Assembly: GCF_009905375.1 (NCBI RefSeq)
Contig: NC_133655.1
Span: 34,480,398-34,544,397, forward strand
Length of the DNA stretch: 64,000 bases
Origin: Apium graveolens
Taxonomy: Eukaryota > Streptophyta > Magnoliopsida > Apiales > Apiaceae
Direction: 5' to 3'
Positions 24,901-37,157 of this stretch are shown one piece after another; position 1 is the first letter of the stretch; the number at the start of each line of letters is the position of its first letter. The translations under genes were made by a program, and so were the position numbers. The notes below the pieces were generated by a model. It was not told the DNA's origin and ran no database searches. It saw nothing but the letters and a program-made list of their open reading frames with translations.

Positions 24901-26229
24901 GGGAGCTTTAAGAGATGTGCTTTCCTTGTGTGTGACATCCTTGTTTCTCCTTTCATACACTTGTATTTGATCAAGTGATGGTTGTGCATACTTTGTACAT
25001 GGTGCATTTGGGAGAATGCTCTTTTCAATAGAAACACCCTGTTAAGAGGATGTCTCTAGAATCTGTTTTGGCCCCATTTGTACAAATGCATCTTGTTGGG
25101 AGGATACAGAGGTGGCTTGAGTGGTCAACTCAGTTTTCTTAGCCTTTTTTATTTTTTTGACCAAGGGTGACTCAGTTGGTATTTGTTCCTCACCACTCTC
25201 ATTCATTACAGTAAGGGTTATCTCTTTTCTCTTCTTTTTACTCACTTTATCCTTTTGAGATGATGAAGTGGTTGGTTTCCTAGCTGCTATTTGTTTTGAA
25301 GAAGTGGTCTCATCTTGGGAGGGCCCCTGTTGGTTTTCCTGTATTTGAACTTCTACAGGTTCAGGGACCATAGTTGTACTAGATTGAGCATTTGATCTCA
25401 TGTCAGGCATAGGGTAAGGGTAAGTCTTAAACCTCTCCATCATGAATGGAGTGATTTTTAGACTCACATTTACCTTATTCTTTGTAGTAAGTGCACTAAA
25501 TATAATTTTGGACACTTGCTTACAATTGCCTATTTTAGTGTTATCTATACCATTCAACAAATGTATGTCTGATACTTTATGATTTAAAGTAGACATAATA
25601 AATCTAAGAAAGAAAATTTCCTTACCTCTAGAAGATTAGGGCATGGTGAGCCTTGTTGCAAGTTCTTCCAGGATCAATAGATCAATATTCAAGTGTCTGT
25701 TGTGGGCTATTGAGAATACCAGCTTCTGCACCACACTTGAGATGTTGTCATATCCTGTCTTCCTGTATGTGAAAGGCCTTTACTATAGAATCAAACATAA
25801 AGGACCATTTCTTCCTAAGGTTTGTTTTGTTCAAACTTGACAAGTTGATTCTTCCACCATAGTTGATGAAATCCATAAACTCAGCTAGTTCATCTTGTGT
25901 TGGCACCTCCACTAGATTTGCAGTTGGAAGACCCAAAGCTGCATTCACATCTTTCTTATGAACTCTATCTATTGGCCTCCAATTGAGCAAGTTACCACCA
26001 AGGACACTGAGTTGTCATGCATAACAGTTCTTACCCCTGCTGTTGTCAAGAATTCATGCTAAACATCCAAGTATAGGACTGGGTTAGCAGTTAAAGCACC
26101 TACAACATAAGATTTAGACAAAAATATCACAAACCCCTTGAAACTGTTAAGGGCTTGGTTAGCATCGGTGAAAGCGATGTAGTTGGTTCCTTTCTCTGGG
26201 ATTACAGCTCTAATATTGTTGAGTGCCAT
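21940..26229 (-). pseudogene. Long 3' ORF of second SIRE-like copia, many point nonsense codons
   Basis: ATG at 26229 in an AACAATGGC context similar to that at 7032. The frame can be followed for about 4.3 kb with isolated stops, for example after 25748, 25042, 24673, 24343, 24016, 23560 and 22735, and denser decay after 22450. The N-terminal third is ordered. A basic Lys-rich segment (KKKRKEITLT, about 25220) could be a nuclear-localisation-like patch. Gln/Ser/Pro-rich stretches follow, then coiled-coil-like sequence at 23796-23560 and 23340-23240. Continues at 10866-10425. About 1575 codons in total would be unusually long for this ORF. Function unknown. Confidence 0.7.
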
Positions 26230-27099
26230 TGTTGTTGAGTAAGAGTGAATGGGTAAGAAAAATTAGTGAAAAAGAGTTTGAGACGAGAAAGAAATCGATT
26301 TTCAATTGAAAAGGCTAGGTCACTTAGAGTTCTCGAAGGCGTAAGTATATGTGTATCAAGATGTCTGGGTATTTATAGTAAAAGTAAGTGACTTGTCGAG
26401 AACTTGGAAATAGACGTTTGGAGTTTGTCTATCGAGAAGTCATTTTGAAAAGTGAAAAACATATCGATAAGTCATTTTGTTTTAATCCTGTGGAGAACTA
26501 AAAATAGGCTTATCGAGATGTCAAATAAATACCCAGTTTGTCCAAAATGGACTGAATTGTTTCCAATTTTTATTTGAATAAATTAAAATTAAATTAGAAT
26601 AATTTTGTCAAAAGTATTTTACTAAAATAATTTATTGGATTAAATTATTTCAGTTCTGAGTTATTTATAAGTCTAAAATTATACTTGTAGAGAACTCTGT
26701 GAGTTAACACTTATAGAGAACTCTACAATGACTTATCGATAAGTCATATTAAAGCTTATCGAGAAGTCACTCGAGAAGTCAGGAAATTGACTTATCGAGA
26801 ACTCACTCGAGAAATCTTAAAATGACTTGTCGATAAGTTAATTCGACTTATCGAGAACTCAGTTCTCTATATACACTTGATTATTTTGATTTTGCCTTGT
26901 GTTTATTTTACATACTGAAAATGTAAATCAACATCTAGACAATTTACTTAGAATTTTAAAAATTCCAAGCTGAATTTTGAATTTTGAAAAATAAATATGC
27001 AGAGATTTCTAAAATATTTATAATTCATATTTCAGTTAATTTCTAATTAAATCAAATTAATTTTGATTTACTAGAAATTAATCTGCTGCAACACATTAG
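26230..27099 (-). other. Pol to 3'-ORF spacer with GACTTATCGATAAGTC-type palindrome cluster
   Basis: Non-coding. About a dozen variants of CTTATCGAGAAGTC lie between 26391 and 26870, including a perfect 16-bp palindrome at 26730-26745. Structurally equivalent to 7033-7559 in the other SIRE-like copy but with a different word. Confidence 0.65.
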
Positions 27100-30000
27100 C
27101 TGAGTTCTTGCCTTAAGATGAAGAATTTAACATTCCAATTTCACATACAAGTCTGGTGAAAGTTGCTTCATCCAAAGGTTTAGTAAAAATGTCAGCTAAT
27201 TGTTTTTCTGTTGGAACAAAAATGAGCTCAATGGTACCATTTGCATCATGTTCTCTAATGAAATGGTACCTTACATTAATATGCTTTGTCCTAGAGTGAT
27301 TAACTGGATTAGCCACAATAGATATAGCACAAGTATTGTCACACATAATTGGGATTTTGTGTAACACTAGGCCATAGTCCATTAGCTAATTTCTAATCCA
27401 AAGCACTTGAGCACAACAACTTCCAGCAGCTATGTATTCTGCTTCGGCTGTGGAAGTTGACACAAATTGTTATTTCTTGCTAAGCAAAGATAAGAGTCTT
27501 TGTCCAAGAAACTGACAACTTCCACTAGTGCTCTTTCTATCAACCCTGCATCCACCAAAATTTGCATTTGTGTATCCAACAGCTTCAAAACTAGTTCCCT
27601 TAGGATACCATAATCCCAAGTTAGGAGTTCCCTTCAAGTATCTGAAAATCCTCTTCACAACCATCAAATGTGATTCTTTTGGATTTTCTTGAAATCTTGC
27701 ACACAGACATGTAGCAAACATGATGTCTGGTCTACTTGCAGTTAAGTAAAGCAGTGATCCAATCATTCCTCTATAGCTTGAAATATCCACACTCTTGCCC
27801 TTTTTATCTTCATCAAACTTTGTTGCTGTAGATATAGGTGTAGAAGCAGGTGAACAATCAACCATACCAAACTTTTTCAATAAATCTTTAACATACTTAG
27901 TTTGGCTGATGAAGATTCCATCACTTCTTTGACTGAATTAAAGTCCAAGAAAGTAACTTAATTCCCCCATCATACTCATTTCATATTCACTCTGCATAAG
28001 CTTAGAGAATCTTTGGCAAAACTTTTCATTTGTAGAACCAAAGATAATATCATCCACATAGATCTGAACTAGGATTATATCATCACCATGCTTCTTGTAG
28101 AAGAGATTCTTATCTATGATACCTCTAGTAAAGCCATGTTTAAGTAAGAATTCAGACAATGTATCATACCAAGCTCTGGGTGCCTGTTTTAGTCCATATA
28201 GAGCCTTGAGTAGCTTGTACACAAAATCTGGAAATTCTGGGTCTTCAAAGCCAGGTGGCTGTTGCACATAAACTTCTTCTTCTAGTTCATCATTTAGGAA
28301 GGCACTCTTGACATCCATTTGATACACTTTGAAATTTGAAAATGCAGCAAATGCTAGAAAAATCCTTATTGCTTCAAGTCTTGCAACTGGAGAAAAAGTT
28401 TAATCATAATCAATTCCTTCTTCTTGTGAATAGCTTTTTGCAAACAACATTGCCTTGCTTCTGGTAACTGTACCATTTGCATCCATCTTGTTCTTGAAAA
28501 CATTTTGTTCCAAATACACTTCTGTCTTTTGGTGCAGGAACTAACTCTCAAACTTTGTTTCTTTCAAACTGATTAAGCTCTTCTTGCATGGCAGATATCC
28601 AATCAGGATCCATTAGAGCTTCTTCAGTTTTCTTAGGCTCTACTTGAGACAGAAAACATGCATGTAGGCACTCATTAGCATTTGCACTTCTAGTCTTTAC
28701 ACCAGTGTTGGGATCACCAATTATTGCATTTAGATTGTGACTCCTGTCCCATTTTCTGGTGTGAGTTTGTTGACTGGTGCCTTCATCATTTTCTTCATTA
28801 TTGGTATGACTAGTAGATCCTTCTTCTCTTTCTCCCCATGAGTTTGTGCTATCAAATTCAGGTGTGTGAGATGAGCTTCTATTTTCATGATTAGCCTGTT
28901 CAGTAGTCTCTTCATTCATCATCTATTGTGCATTGACTTTAGCCTCTTCATCAGAATCACTGTCAATGTTGAGATTTTCAAACGCAAGGGCTTTAGCTTC
29001 ATTATCATCAAGGCATTCCAAGCCTGGACAGTTGTCATCATCCAAAGTCACATATGTTCTCTCCATGATTATCTTTTGATCAATTACATAGACCTTGTAG
29101 GCAGTTCTCTCCAATGAATATCCCAGAAAAATTGCTTCAAAAACCTTTGAGTCAAATTTTCCCACATATTCAGAGTTGTCTTTTAAAATATAACACTTGC
29201 TTCCAAACACATTAAGATGTTTTACAGTAGGCTTTCTCTTAGACATGATTGAGTAAAGTGATTTTCCATGAGCTTTGTTAATTAGATATCTATTTTGAGT
29301 GTAGCATGCAGTATTTACAGCTTCTTCCCAAAAACTAGTTGGCAGATTGGCATCTTACAGCATTGTCCTTGCAGCTTCTACTAATGTTCTGTTCTTTCTC
29401 TCAACTACCCCATTTTGTAGAGGTGTTCTAGCAGCAGAGAATTCTTGAACAATGCCTTTATTTTTGCAGAATTTACTCAATGTTGCATTTCTGAATTCTG
29501 TCCCATTATCGCTTCTCAATCTCTGTACACAGTTTTGATGTTCAGCCTGTTTTTCTATCTTCTTTATGTGCTCAATTATGATGTATGGAGTCTCAACTTT
29601 AGAATGCATAAATTCTACCCATGTGTATCTTGAATAGTCATCCACCATCACAAGTGCATATTTGTTTCTTGAAATTGATAAGACATTTACTGGCCCAAAC
29701 AAGTCCATGTGAATAAGTTGTAATGGTGCACTTATGGAATTCACAGTTTTTGACTAGTGACTTGATCTTATCATTTTTCCTTTCTGACAGGCTTCATAAA
29801 CTTCAATTTGAGCAAACTCTAATTTTGGCATATCTCTCACCAACTCTTTCTTGACCAGAGTGTTGATTGCTTTGTAGTTTAGATGTGAGAGTTTCTTATG
29901 CCACAACTTTCTTTGCTCTATGGATGCCTTGGTGTAGAAGTAAAAAATTCCATCCTCATTTGTTGAGTCCAAATCTGCAACAAATGAGCTTCTTTTTCTT

Positions 30001-30210
30001 GCTCCTTTTAGAGCAACTTCATTGGTTTTCTTGCTGATGAAGTTACATTTTTCTTTGTCAAATAAAACTTCAAAGCCTTTTTCTGCAAACAGGCTGACAC
30101 TGAGAAGATTTACTTCAAGACCAGCTACCAATGCTACATCATCAATGACAACATTTCCAGAAACAATCTTGCCATATCCTATTGTGAATCCTTTGTTGTT
30201 GTCTCCAAAC
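27100..30210 (-). pseudogene. Copia pol of second SIRE-like element: protease end, integrase, RT, RNase H
   Basis: Starts within protease (FGDNNKGF near 30200), then the pre-integrase zinc region (LWHKKLSHLNY), integrase core (VDDYSRYTW, RSDNGTEF, VVERKNRT), acidic linker, RT with intact YVDD (about 28050) and [12 protein letters not shown], and RNase H with STAEAEYIAA, CDNTCAI, KHINVRYHFIRE and DIFTKPLDE. Interrupted by several stops (for example before 29754, 29355, 28366, 27938, 27470 and 27383). More complete than the copy at 7560-10284, and its RT active site is conserved, but no continuous polyprotein remains. Confidence 0.85.
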
Positions 30211-31929
30211 TGGCCAATCCATGGGTATACCATGAAGTTACTACGAAGTATTGAACTTATTAGAAATATAAGTCGGTGATGGGATTAGGAATACTGATTA
30301 AGATTGTGATATTTGTTAATTAGAAAACCCGGAACGAGAGCAAGTCAGAAAACGTATTTTGGACTCCAGGCAAGTTTTCAAACCCTACCTTTTTAGAACT
30401 GTTGTGTTGTGATTGCTTTTAAACACTGCGATATATGCATGATAAATGTTTTACGGTGATTTACAAATTATTATATATTGAATCATAAGATATGATGATT
30501 TTGGTATAATAAAAGTACCGGATTTGAAACGATATATTTAGACCGAGGATTGGTCGGTGTAAGTTTATAAAAACCCGGAAGTATTCCGGAGTTGTTATAT
30601 TTGAGAAATATTAACGCTAGAGAGTAGCGTGACATGTATATTGTAGACCGAAAGTCGGTTGGTATGTATATTATAGTAAAAAACCGGGAATCATCCCGGT
30701 GATATTTTGGGCGATCAAAAGTCCGTATTTATTTTATTCCAAGGGACTCGATGTCCACTTGCGAAGGAATGAGTACCTCGAATTTTATTTATAAATGATT
30801 TCCAAAGTCCATATTTCCTCAACTATATTTTATTATTCGACTAATGAATATTCTTTCAGTTATTCATTTAATATAAGATGAGTATTCTCCAACGATTATT
30901 ATTTCAAACTCAATTAAGTATATTTATTAAGGATTACTTTAATTATTTAAACATAAATTAGTTGAGAAATAATTATTCAAATACTCTTTTAAAATATAAT
31001 TATTCAAGGTTTAATTATTTAATAATTATTATTTAATTATTAAATATTTATAAGTGATTTAATATGATTTAAAAATCACAAAACCTATTTTAAAATACTT
31101 TCTGAGTTTCAGAAATTCATTTGAATACTTTCAGATCATCCATGAATATTATCTCGATATATTTTAAATATTTTTAATATAGTTTCAAAAGAAACTCCCC
31201 CTCATTTATTTATCTGTTGACAACGATCAACTCACATTATCTTAGTACTTCCTCCGAAAATTCTCGAAAGTTCATATATATATATATACTAGCAACATGA
31301 GTTGTGCCTATCAATGCTAAATGCTTTGGGAACTCGAGGAGTACGAGTTTTTGGGATATGATAGGATTTCTTAAAGGACAGGGGAGGGGTAGAGATCCAA
31401 TACTTTGTGTATTGGGGAGACTTCCAGTACTGTGGGAGACGGTACTATATGTACCTAAGGTCCTGCGAAGTGTGTGTATACCCGAAATGGGACACATAGC
31501 CTGTATGCGGCAAGGGTGATAACCGGGATACAAAGGTGTTGTCCTTATACTAGTAGAAAAGGTTACTAATTTACGTCTTACGACTGGTCATCATAAGTGG
31601 TGGCTCCGATGAATATCCTATTCTTCCAATTAGAATTGAGATGCAATACTGTCACCCAATCCTAGGTGTTGGGTTTACCATTAAGGTATTCGTAGACTGA
31701 TAAGTCAATCAAAGAATTATTTTGAAAAGAGGCGTGTATCACTAAGAAAACTATATTGAATAAATACATATCTTTATACGGATTAATATAATTTCTTCAA
31801 CAGTCTTTTCATACTGTTGATTATTATGGCTAAGCATTATTGCTCACTTTTGCTTTCTTTTAAATATCACAACATAACAGATTACCTGTATGCCGGCGTG
31901 GGGCTTAGTCACTTGAAATCGTGGGGAGA
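30211..31929 (+). repeat. LTR-like, unassigned sequence with hairpin cluster
   Basis: No ORF of note. AT-rich blocks alternate with short GC-rich inverted repeats, and a TA microsatellite lies at 31278-31290. The composition resembles the transcribed part of the gypsy LTRs elsewhere in the window. Bounded left by copia protease and right by Tekay integrase. Orientation is a guess. I could not find a second copy in the window. Confidence 0.35.
30575..30700. other. Four perfect short hairpins in 126 bp
   Basis: CCGGAA-GTA-TTCCGG (30575-30589), ACGCTA-GAGAG-TAGCGT (30614-30630), ACCGA-AAG-TCGGT (30647-30659), ACCGGGA-ATCA-TCCCGGT (30683-30700). All stems are fully paired and the spacers are AT-rich. 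Confidence 0.7.
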
Positions 31930-33410
31930 TTACTTTCCAGCCAACGTTAATGGAAAAGATTAAAAGGTGTTAAGAAGGAATTATGGAACAAGAATTGGAA
32001 GATCTGATAGGAGAAGAATTATGTACTCAAAAGGATAACCATGGTTTATTTAGGTTTTCCTCTCGTATTTGGATTCCTAATGTAGCAGAACTGAAGAATA
32101 AAATATTGCATGAAGCGCATAATTCTAGGTTTCTATTCACCCTGGTAGCACGAAGATGTACCAAGATTTAAAGAAGCACTTCTGGTGGCCAGGAATAAAA
32201 AAGGAGACTGTGGGTTGGGTTAGTAAGTGTCACGTGTGTCAGATGGTAAAAGCTGAGCATCAAAGGCCCAGTGGATTGTTGCAGCCTCTAGAGATTCCAT
32301 AATGGAAATGGGAAGAGATTGCAATGGATTTCGTGGTGGGTTTACCGAAGACAAGATCGAATCACGATGCCATTTGGGTGATCATTGATAGATTGACCAA
32401 ATCAGTGCATTTCAATTCCGATTAATGAAAGGTATTCTCTGGAAAAGCTAGTTAAAATATATTTAGATGAGATAGTTACCAAGCATGGGTTACCAGTGTC
32501 TATAGTATCGGATCGAGATCCAAGATTTAACTCGAGGTTTTGGACAAAATTTCAAGAGTGTTTAGGAACTAAGTTAAATATGAGCACTGCTTATCATCCT
32601 CAAACTGATGGCCAAAGTGAGAGAACGATTCAGACGATCGAAGATATGTTAAGAGTATGTGCTTTGGATTTCAAGGGAAATTGGATGATCATTTACCGAT
32701 AATAGAATTTTCTTATAATAACAGCTACCATGCCAGCATTCGTATGCCACCCTACGAAGCCTTATATGGACGAAAGTGTAGATCACCTCTGTATTGGGAT
32801 GAGGTAGGAGAAAAGAAGGTGTTAGGACCTGAATTAGTATAGCAGATGAAAGAAGCAGTGGTGTTAATTCGAAAAAGATTGGAAGCCGCTCAGGATAGAC
32901 AGAAAAAGAATGCAGATTTATATCGAAAGGACATAAGTTTTGAAATAGGATCATTGGTATTACTAAAAGTTTCGCCATGGAAGGGATTGGTTCGATTCGA
33001 TCAGAAAGGTAAACTGAGTCCGAGATATATAGGACCATTCGAAGTTTTAAAATAAATAGAAAAAGTTGCATACGAGATAGCTCTACCCCCACAGTGGCAG
33101 CATATTCATAATGTATTTCATGTAGCCATGTTGAAGCCGTACATCCCTGCCTCGAATCAAGTAATTGAATATGAACCGATCGAGCTTCAATCAGATTTAT
33201 CCTATGTGGAGCAGCCAATCCAGATATTAGATTGTAAGGAGCGTGTACTTAGGAATAAATTTATCCCTATAGTTAAATTACTTCGGAGAAACCCTCGGGT
33301 GGAAGAGTCTACCTGGGAATTAGAATCAGATTCAGATATGCTTGAAAAATATCCTCACTTATTTAATTAGTTAAGATTCTGAGGACATAATCTTTTTAAG
33401 GGGGGAAGGA
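31930..33410 (+). pseudogene. 3' remnant of a Tekay-type gypsy element (integrase, chromodomain, PPT)
   Basis: Aligns with 47646-49108 of the adjacent element. Contains the integrase core (SDRDPRFNSRFW, YHPQTDGQSERT), the C-terminal GSLVLLKVSP segment and a chromodomain (WRNPRVEESTWELE-like, 33290-33340), and ends with the polypurine tract at 33398-33410. Frame losses include an extra A in the TTTCAATTCCG word at about 32410, a 1-base deletion near 32683 and a TAA near 33052. It retains about 20 bp (around 32117-32137) that is missing from the right-hand copy at 47837. Confidence 0.8.
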
Positions 33411-34088
33411 TATAACGACTCATATATTTCTGTAATATTTAAATATGTAATTATTGCGTAGATAATTAATTAAGAAGTTTGTATTACTTATGGTCTCTGT
33501 GTTTATTTATTATTGTTTATATGTGATTGTTGGATTGCGTGGTGTGTTTTTATGATTAACTGTTGCACAATGTTATTTTTGTTTCACTTTTAAAAAGTGA
33601 TTTTATGACAATCCTATTTTCAAAATTATTTGGGTTGTCTTTAAAATTGTTTTTATGATTTTATAATCTACTAATTATTTTTGGGATTTTATAAAATTTA
33701 CAAATCAATATTCTATTAATTATTTATTTTTTAAATGATTTTCTGAATTTATTTAACTGTAAAATCCATATTTAATTCTAGGATTCTTCAAAAATTATGA
33801 AACTCATATTTTATTACGTTTACAATATTCTGAGAATTTTAAAATTATTTGGTAATTTTCGGGAGTAATCTTACTCGCGCGTTGTTTCAGTTATTCGATT
33901 AATGCGGGTATAAGTTTTGTTTGTAAAATGCTTTAAAAAAAATTATGAAAATTTTATTTTAGTAACTTCAGATTATTTGTGATATTTTGAGTTATTCTGG
34001 AATTTTTCCGATAAACTTTAGTGCGCAGCCGATACGTAATTTTAACGGGAAATGATAAAAGTATTAGGCAAATAAATAAAAACTGGGA

Positions 34089-34112
34089 CACGTGGCATAT
34101 ACACCACACATG
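34089..34112 (+). promoter_or_regulatory. Paired G-box elements in Tekay LTR (first copy)
   Basis: CACGTG at 34089-34094 and a decayed partner CACATG at 34107-34112 flank CATATACA in an inverted arrangement. The intact pair is in the other LTR at 49788-49811. A CT-rich stretch resembling a transcript start follows (34130-34230). Confidence 0.5.
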
Positions 34113-34492
34113 TCCAGGCCTTATTCTTTTTTTTTCCCTGTATTTCCCTTCCCAAACGAGCCCTGTTCTGTCTCTCTCCTTTCGAATCTCTCTTGTCTCT
34201 CCTCTCTCCCTCTTTCACTCAAATCTCTTGGTTCTTTTTGATTTATTCTCGTTTAATTCTCGGTAATTGCCTTGCCACTTCATTCTCATATTTCGCTGCT
34301 GTTTCTTTCTTGATTCGCCACCGTTATCGCCGGTTTCCGGTGTGGTGACGGCGGTGTGGTTGTGTTTGATATATATATATATACAGATATGTATACATAC
34401 ATGTGTATATGTGTATATCTGTGTGTGCGTGTGTGTGTAGTGTGTGTGGGTGTGTGAGTTGTGCTTTGTGTGTGTGTGTTTGCGGCGGTGAC

Positions 34493-35960
34493 TGTTAGGG
34501 CGAAAACACGCGCTAATATTCACGAAAGTATACGCGTTCGCAAGTAGTATAAGATATAAATCAGATTCGTTCCCACAGAGACTGGTTTAGGTTAAGTTCA
34601 ATTTATGTACCTATGCAACAATGTATGGTTATCGCTCAATGCTAAGACAAATAACAAATTGGGTTTTTATTAAACTAAGAAATTATACTAAATAACATTA
34701 ACTAAGAGAATTGAAGTTGAATTACTATATATGACAAACATGGGATCCTAACTTCATTACTACTTCATTCAATAGCCTTTTCATTCTTAACCTTAACATG
34801 TGATGGTGATGACACTAATCAGATAACACGAAACTGATAAACGCCAACTTTCATTGCACGAGTACCATTCTACCAGACATCCACAAAAGAGATAGAAGCT
34901 AAATAGGCACCAATTATATTGAGACCCTATATGTCTATAGAATTTGACAACATAACGGTTTAAGCACAAGTTATCTATCTTGATTACATAGGGCAAGTAA
35001 AACGGTTAGAGTTACCTACGAATCATGCATACACGTACATGAACCTATGCTAGCATGGCAAGTTCTAAACCTCTATATTCACTGTCGCTTCAATAGAGAT
35101 TAACACGCTATCTTATATGTTAGCTACGCACATAAGATGAATAAGCACAACCAATACTAGGATATCAATCAATCACCACACACCAAGATATCGAAACAAT
35201 TAATTATTGAAATCCATAAGTAAATCCGCTAGAATCCCATGACAACGATTAGCCCATAATCGAACTCATCGTCACCATGGGTTCCAATGAAAGCATGGTA
35301 TAAACAAGGTCTTAATAAACTAAATAATAATCAAAGTACGAATAAACGAGATCTAGGTTCAACAAGAACGAAAACGAGCATCCAAAGTTACAACTAATTC
35401 AAAGAATCACAAGTTGAAAACAAGATCTTCTTTTTCGGAGTTGTTCTGTGCTTCTAGGTCTTCTCCTTGGTATCCCAATCTTCCCTTCTTGCGTAAAACA
35501 CAATCTTCTTCTTCTTAAAATCCCCCTGTGAAAACGTCTCAAATCTACTTATATAATAGTCCCATAAAACTCAGATTACATAGAAGTTGGAAGCCAAACA
35601 GAAGTAGAAGTCTAAAATAATTCAGCAAAATTCCCGACCCTGCGCGGCCGCTCAGCATAGCTGCACGGGCGCGCAGGTTGCTGCGCGGCCGCTCAGCATA
35701 GCTGCGCGGGCGCGCAGGCCTCCACTGGAAAAAATCCAAGTTTGCTCCGTTTCTTTGCCATAATCTGCCCGTTCCTTTCCTCTCGCAATGGTGAACACAT
35801 GCCAAGGCTTATTCTTGATGATTCCTCCCCCGAAATGCAACTAATACCCTGAAATACATGAACACTAGAAAAACGCATCAAATACACAAAATACTTGATT
35901 TCAAGACACCAATTTAAGCCATTTTAAGACGTTCTAAGTGGTATAAAATGCCACTTATCA
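34493..35960 (-). repeat. 3' LTR (1468 bp) of gag-protease element
   Basis: Minus-strand ends TGATAAGTGG...CCCTAACA. Contains two 41-bp GC-rich tandem units (35641-35719). Near-identical to 39898-41365. Confidence 0.92.
35641..35719. repeat. GC-rich 41-bp tandem repeat inside LTR
   Basis: Two units with the core TGCGCGGCCGCTCAGCATAG, starting at 35641 and 35682. The second copy pair is at 41046 and 41087. Almost pure CpG-rich sequence in an otherwise AT-rich LTR. Confidence 0.85.
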
Positions 35961-37157
35961 CACCCCCAAACTTAAATCGATGCTTGCCCTCAAGCGTCAC
36001 ACACTCAAAAACAAATAAAAATATGAATGAATACAATCTATATGAAAATGCAGCGATCCCCCTTACTACAATTAATCAACCAAATTGCCACATCTCAACG
36101 AATGCAGTTAGACAACTAAAGATCAATAAACTCATGCAAACGGACATACAGCCAGAAACGTGGTGTGTGCAAATGCTTAACAGATATGCTTCGGAACTAG
36201 ACCAATTACTATGACTAGACTATCCTCAAGGCAATCCTACGATTATACAAAGAATAAAAATTCCAGGCACAAAGTGATATACAACACTACAAGAACTCTG
36301 GAGCATACTACGGAATCGTGCTTTTTATTTACAATTCAAATGCTTATTTGACCGTGCAATGAGTGAGGTCCACAAAAGACTTATACAATGATATCCATGT
36401 AACGAGCGTTAGGTTAGCGAATCCCAGACTCTAAAAGCCTTAGGTCGCTAGGCACAAAGTCCCCTAAGAACTTAATAACTCGAATACCAAAGAGCCCACT
36501 CTTGATCAATTATGCCAATTTTTTTTTTTTTTTTTTTTTTTTATTTATTTTTAAACTCTGAGCAAGTGCGTTTCGCTCCATCTTGCTCAACCCTAGACTA
36601 CTCGCAACATACGCGAGCCGGCTACTAGCCATTTGACGTCTAGCCACAACTAGCAACAACTTCCATATTTTTTTCTCCAAAATTTTTCTTTTTCATGTCT
36701 TTATCACTAAGAACCTATAATCGAATTCTAAGCATAATAAATAGATTGACCTTGAAAACAACCAAATCATAACACAATCTAGCCCTTTCACATTCTCTAA
36801 GACTTAGTGGACTTACAATTGTTTCTAGCATGCATATCAACCTACACAACTTAATATCACTTTAATGCTATCACTACACTCACATCAATATCACAATTCA
36901 GTCGATAAATCATTGCAAAAGGGATCATGGTAAATGCATGAGCTATATGACATTCATAAAAAAAAAAAACTATATGGCATAAATTATGCAACTATATGAA
37001 CTAAACTATCATATGGCATAAATTATGCAACTATATGAACTAAACTATCATGAATATGCAACTAAATGACACACACACAATATTCCTTAACTACCACCCC
37101 CATACTTAAAATTTTCAATGTCCTCATTGAAGGCAATAATAAGGATTTCAGACATAC
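35961..37157 (-). other. Non-coding interior of gag-protease element, with polypurine tract
   Basis: The minus-strand AAGTTTGGGGGTG next to the LTR at 35960 is the polypurine tract. Beyond it I see no pol-like ORF. There is a run of T residues at about 36522-36541 (a poly-A run on the coding strand), a 39-bp tandem duplication at 36972-37049 and a short A run at about 36959. Confidence 0.75.

Larger units (their letters stand above)
10285..30210 (-). mobile_element. Second SIRE-like Ty1/copia, split by a nested copia (10867-21939)
   Basis: Pol lies at 27100-30210, a spacer at 26230-27100, and a huge 3' ORF starts at 26229, runs to 21940 and resumes at 10866 after the nested element, ending at 10425. 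The identical 5-bp words GAAAG on both sides of the insert (10862-10866 and 21940-21944) and an uninterrupted frame across the gap support the reconnection. The 5' side breaks in the protease domain at about 30210. The 3' side ends in unexplained sequence at 10285-10424, and no LTR of its own is present. Confidence 0.75.

Noticed and set aside
32649..33218. 189-residue minus-strand ORF (and its twin at 48374-48922)
   Set aside because: Antisense shadow of the integrase-chromodomain region; its length follows from the coding strand's composition.
34368..34480. TA/TG microsatellite as a separate locus
   Set aside because: Present at the same place in both Tekay LTRs (also about 50070), so it is part of the LTR.
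35545..35887. Overlapping Arg/Ala-rich ORFs in the LTR (also 40950-41292)
   Set aside because: Produced by the GC-rich 41-bp repeats in several frames; no start context or domain.
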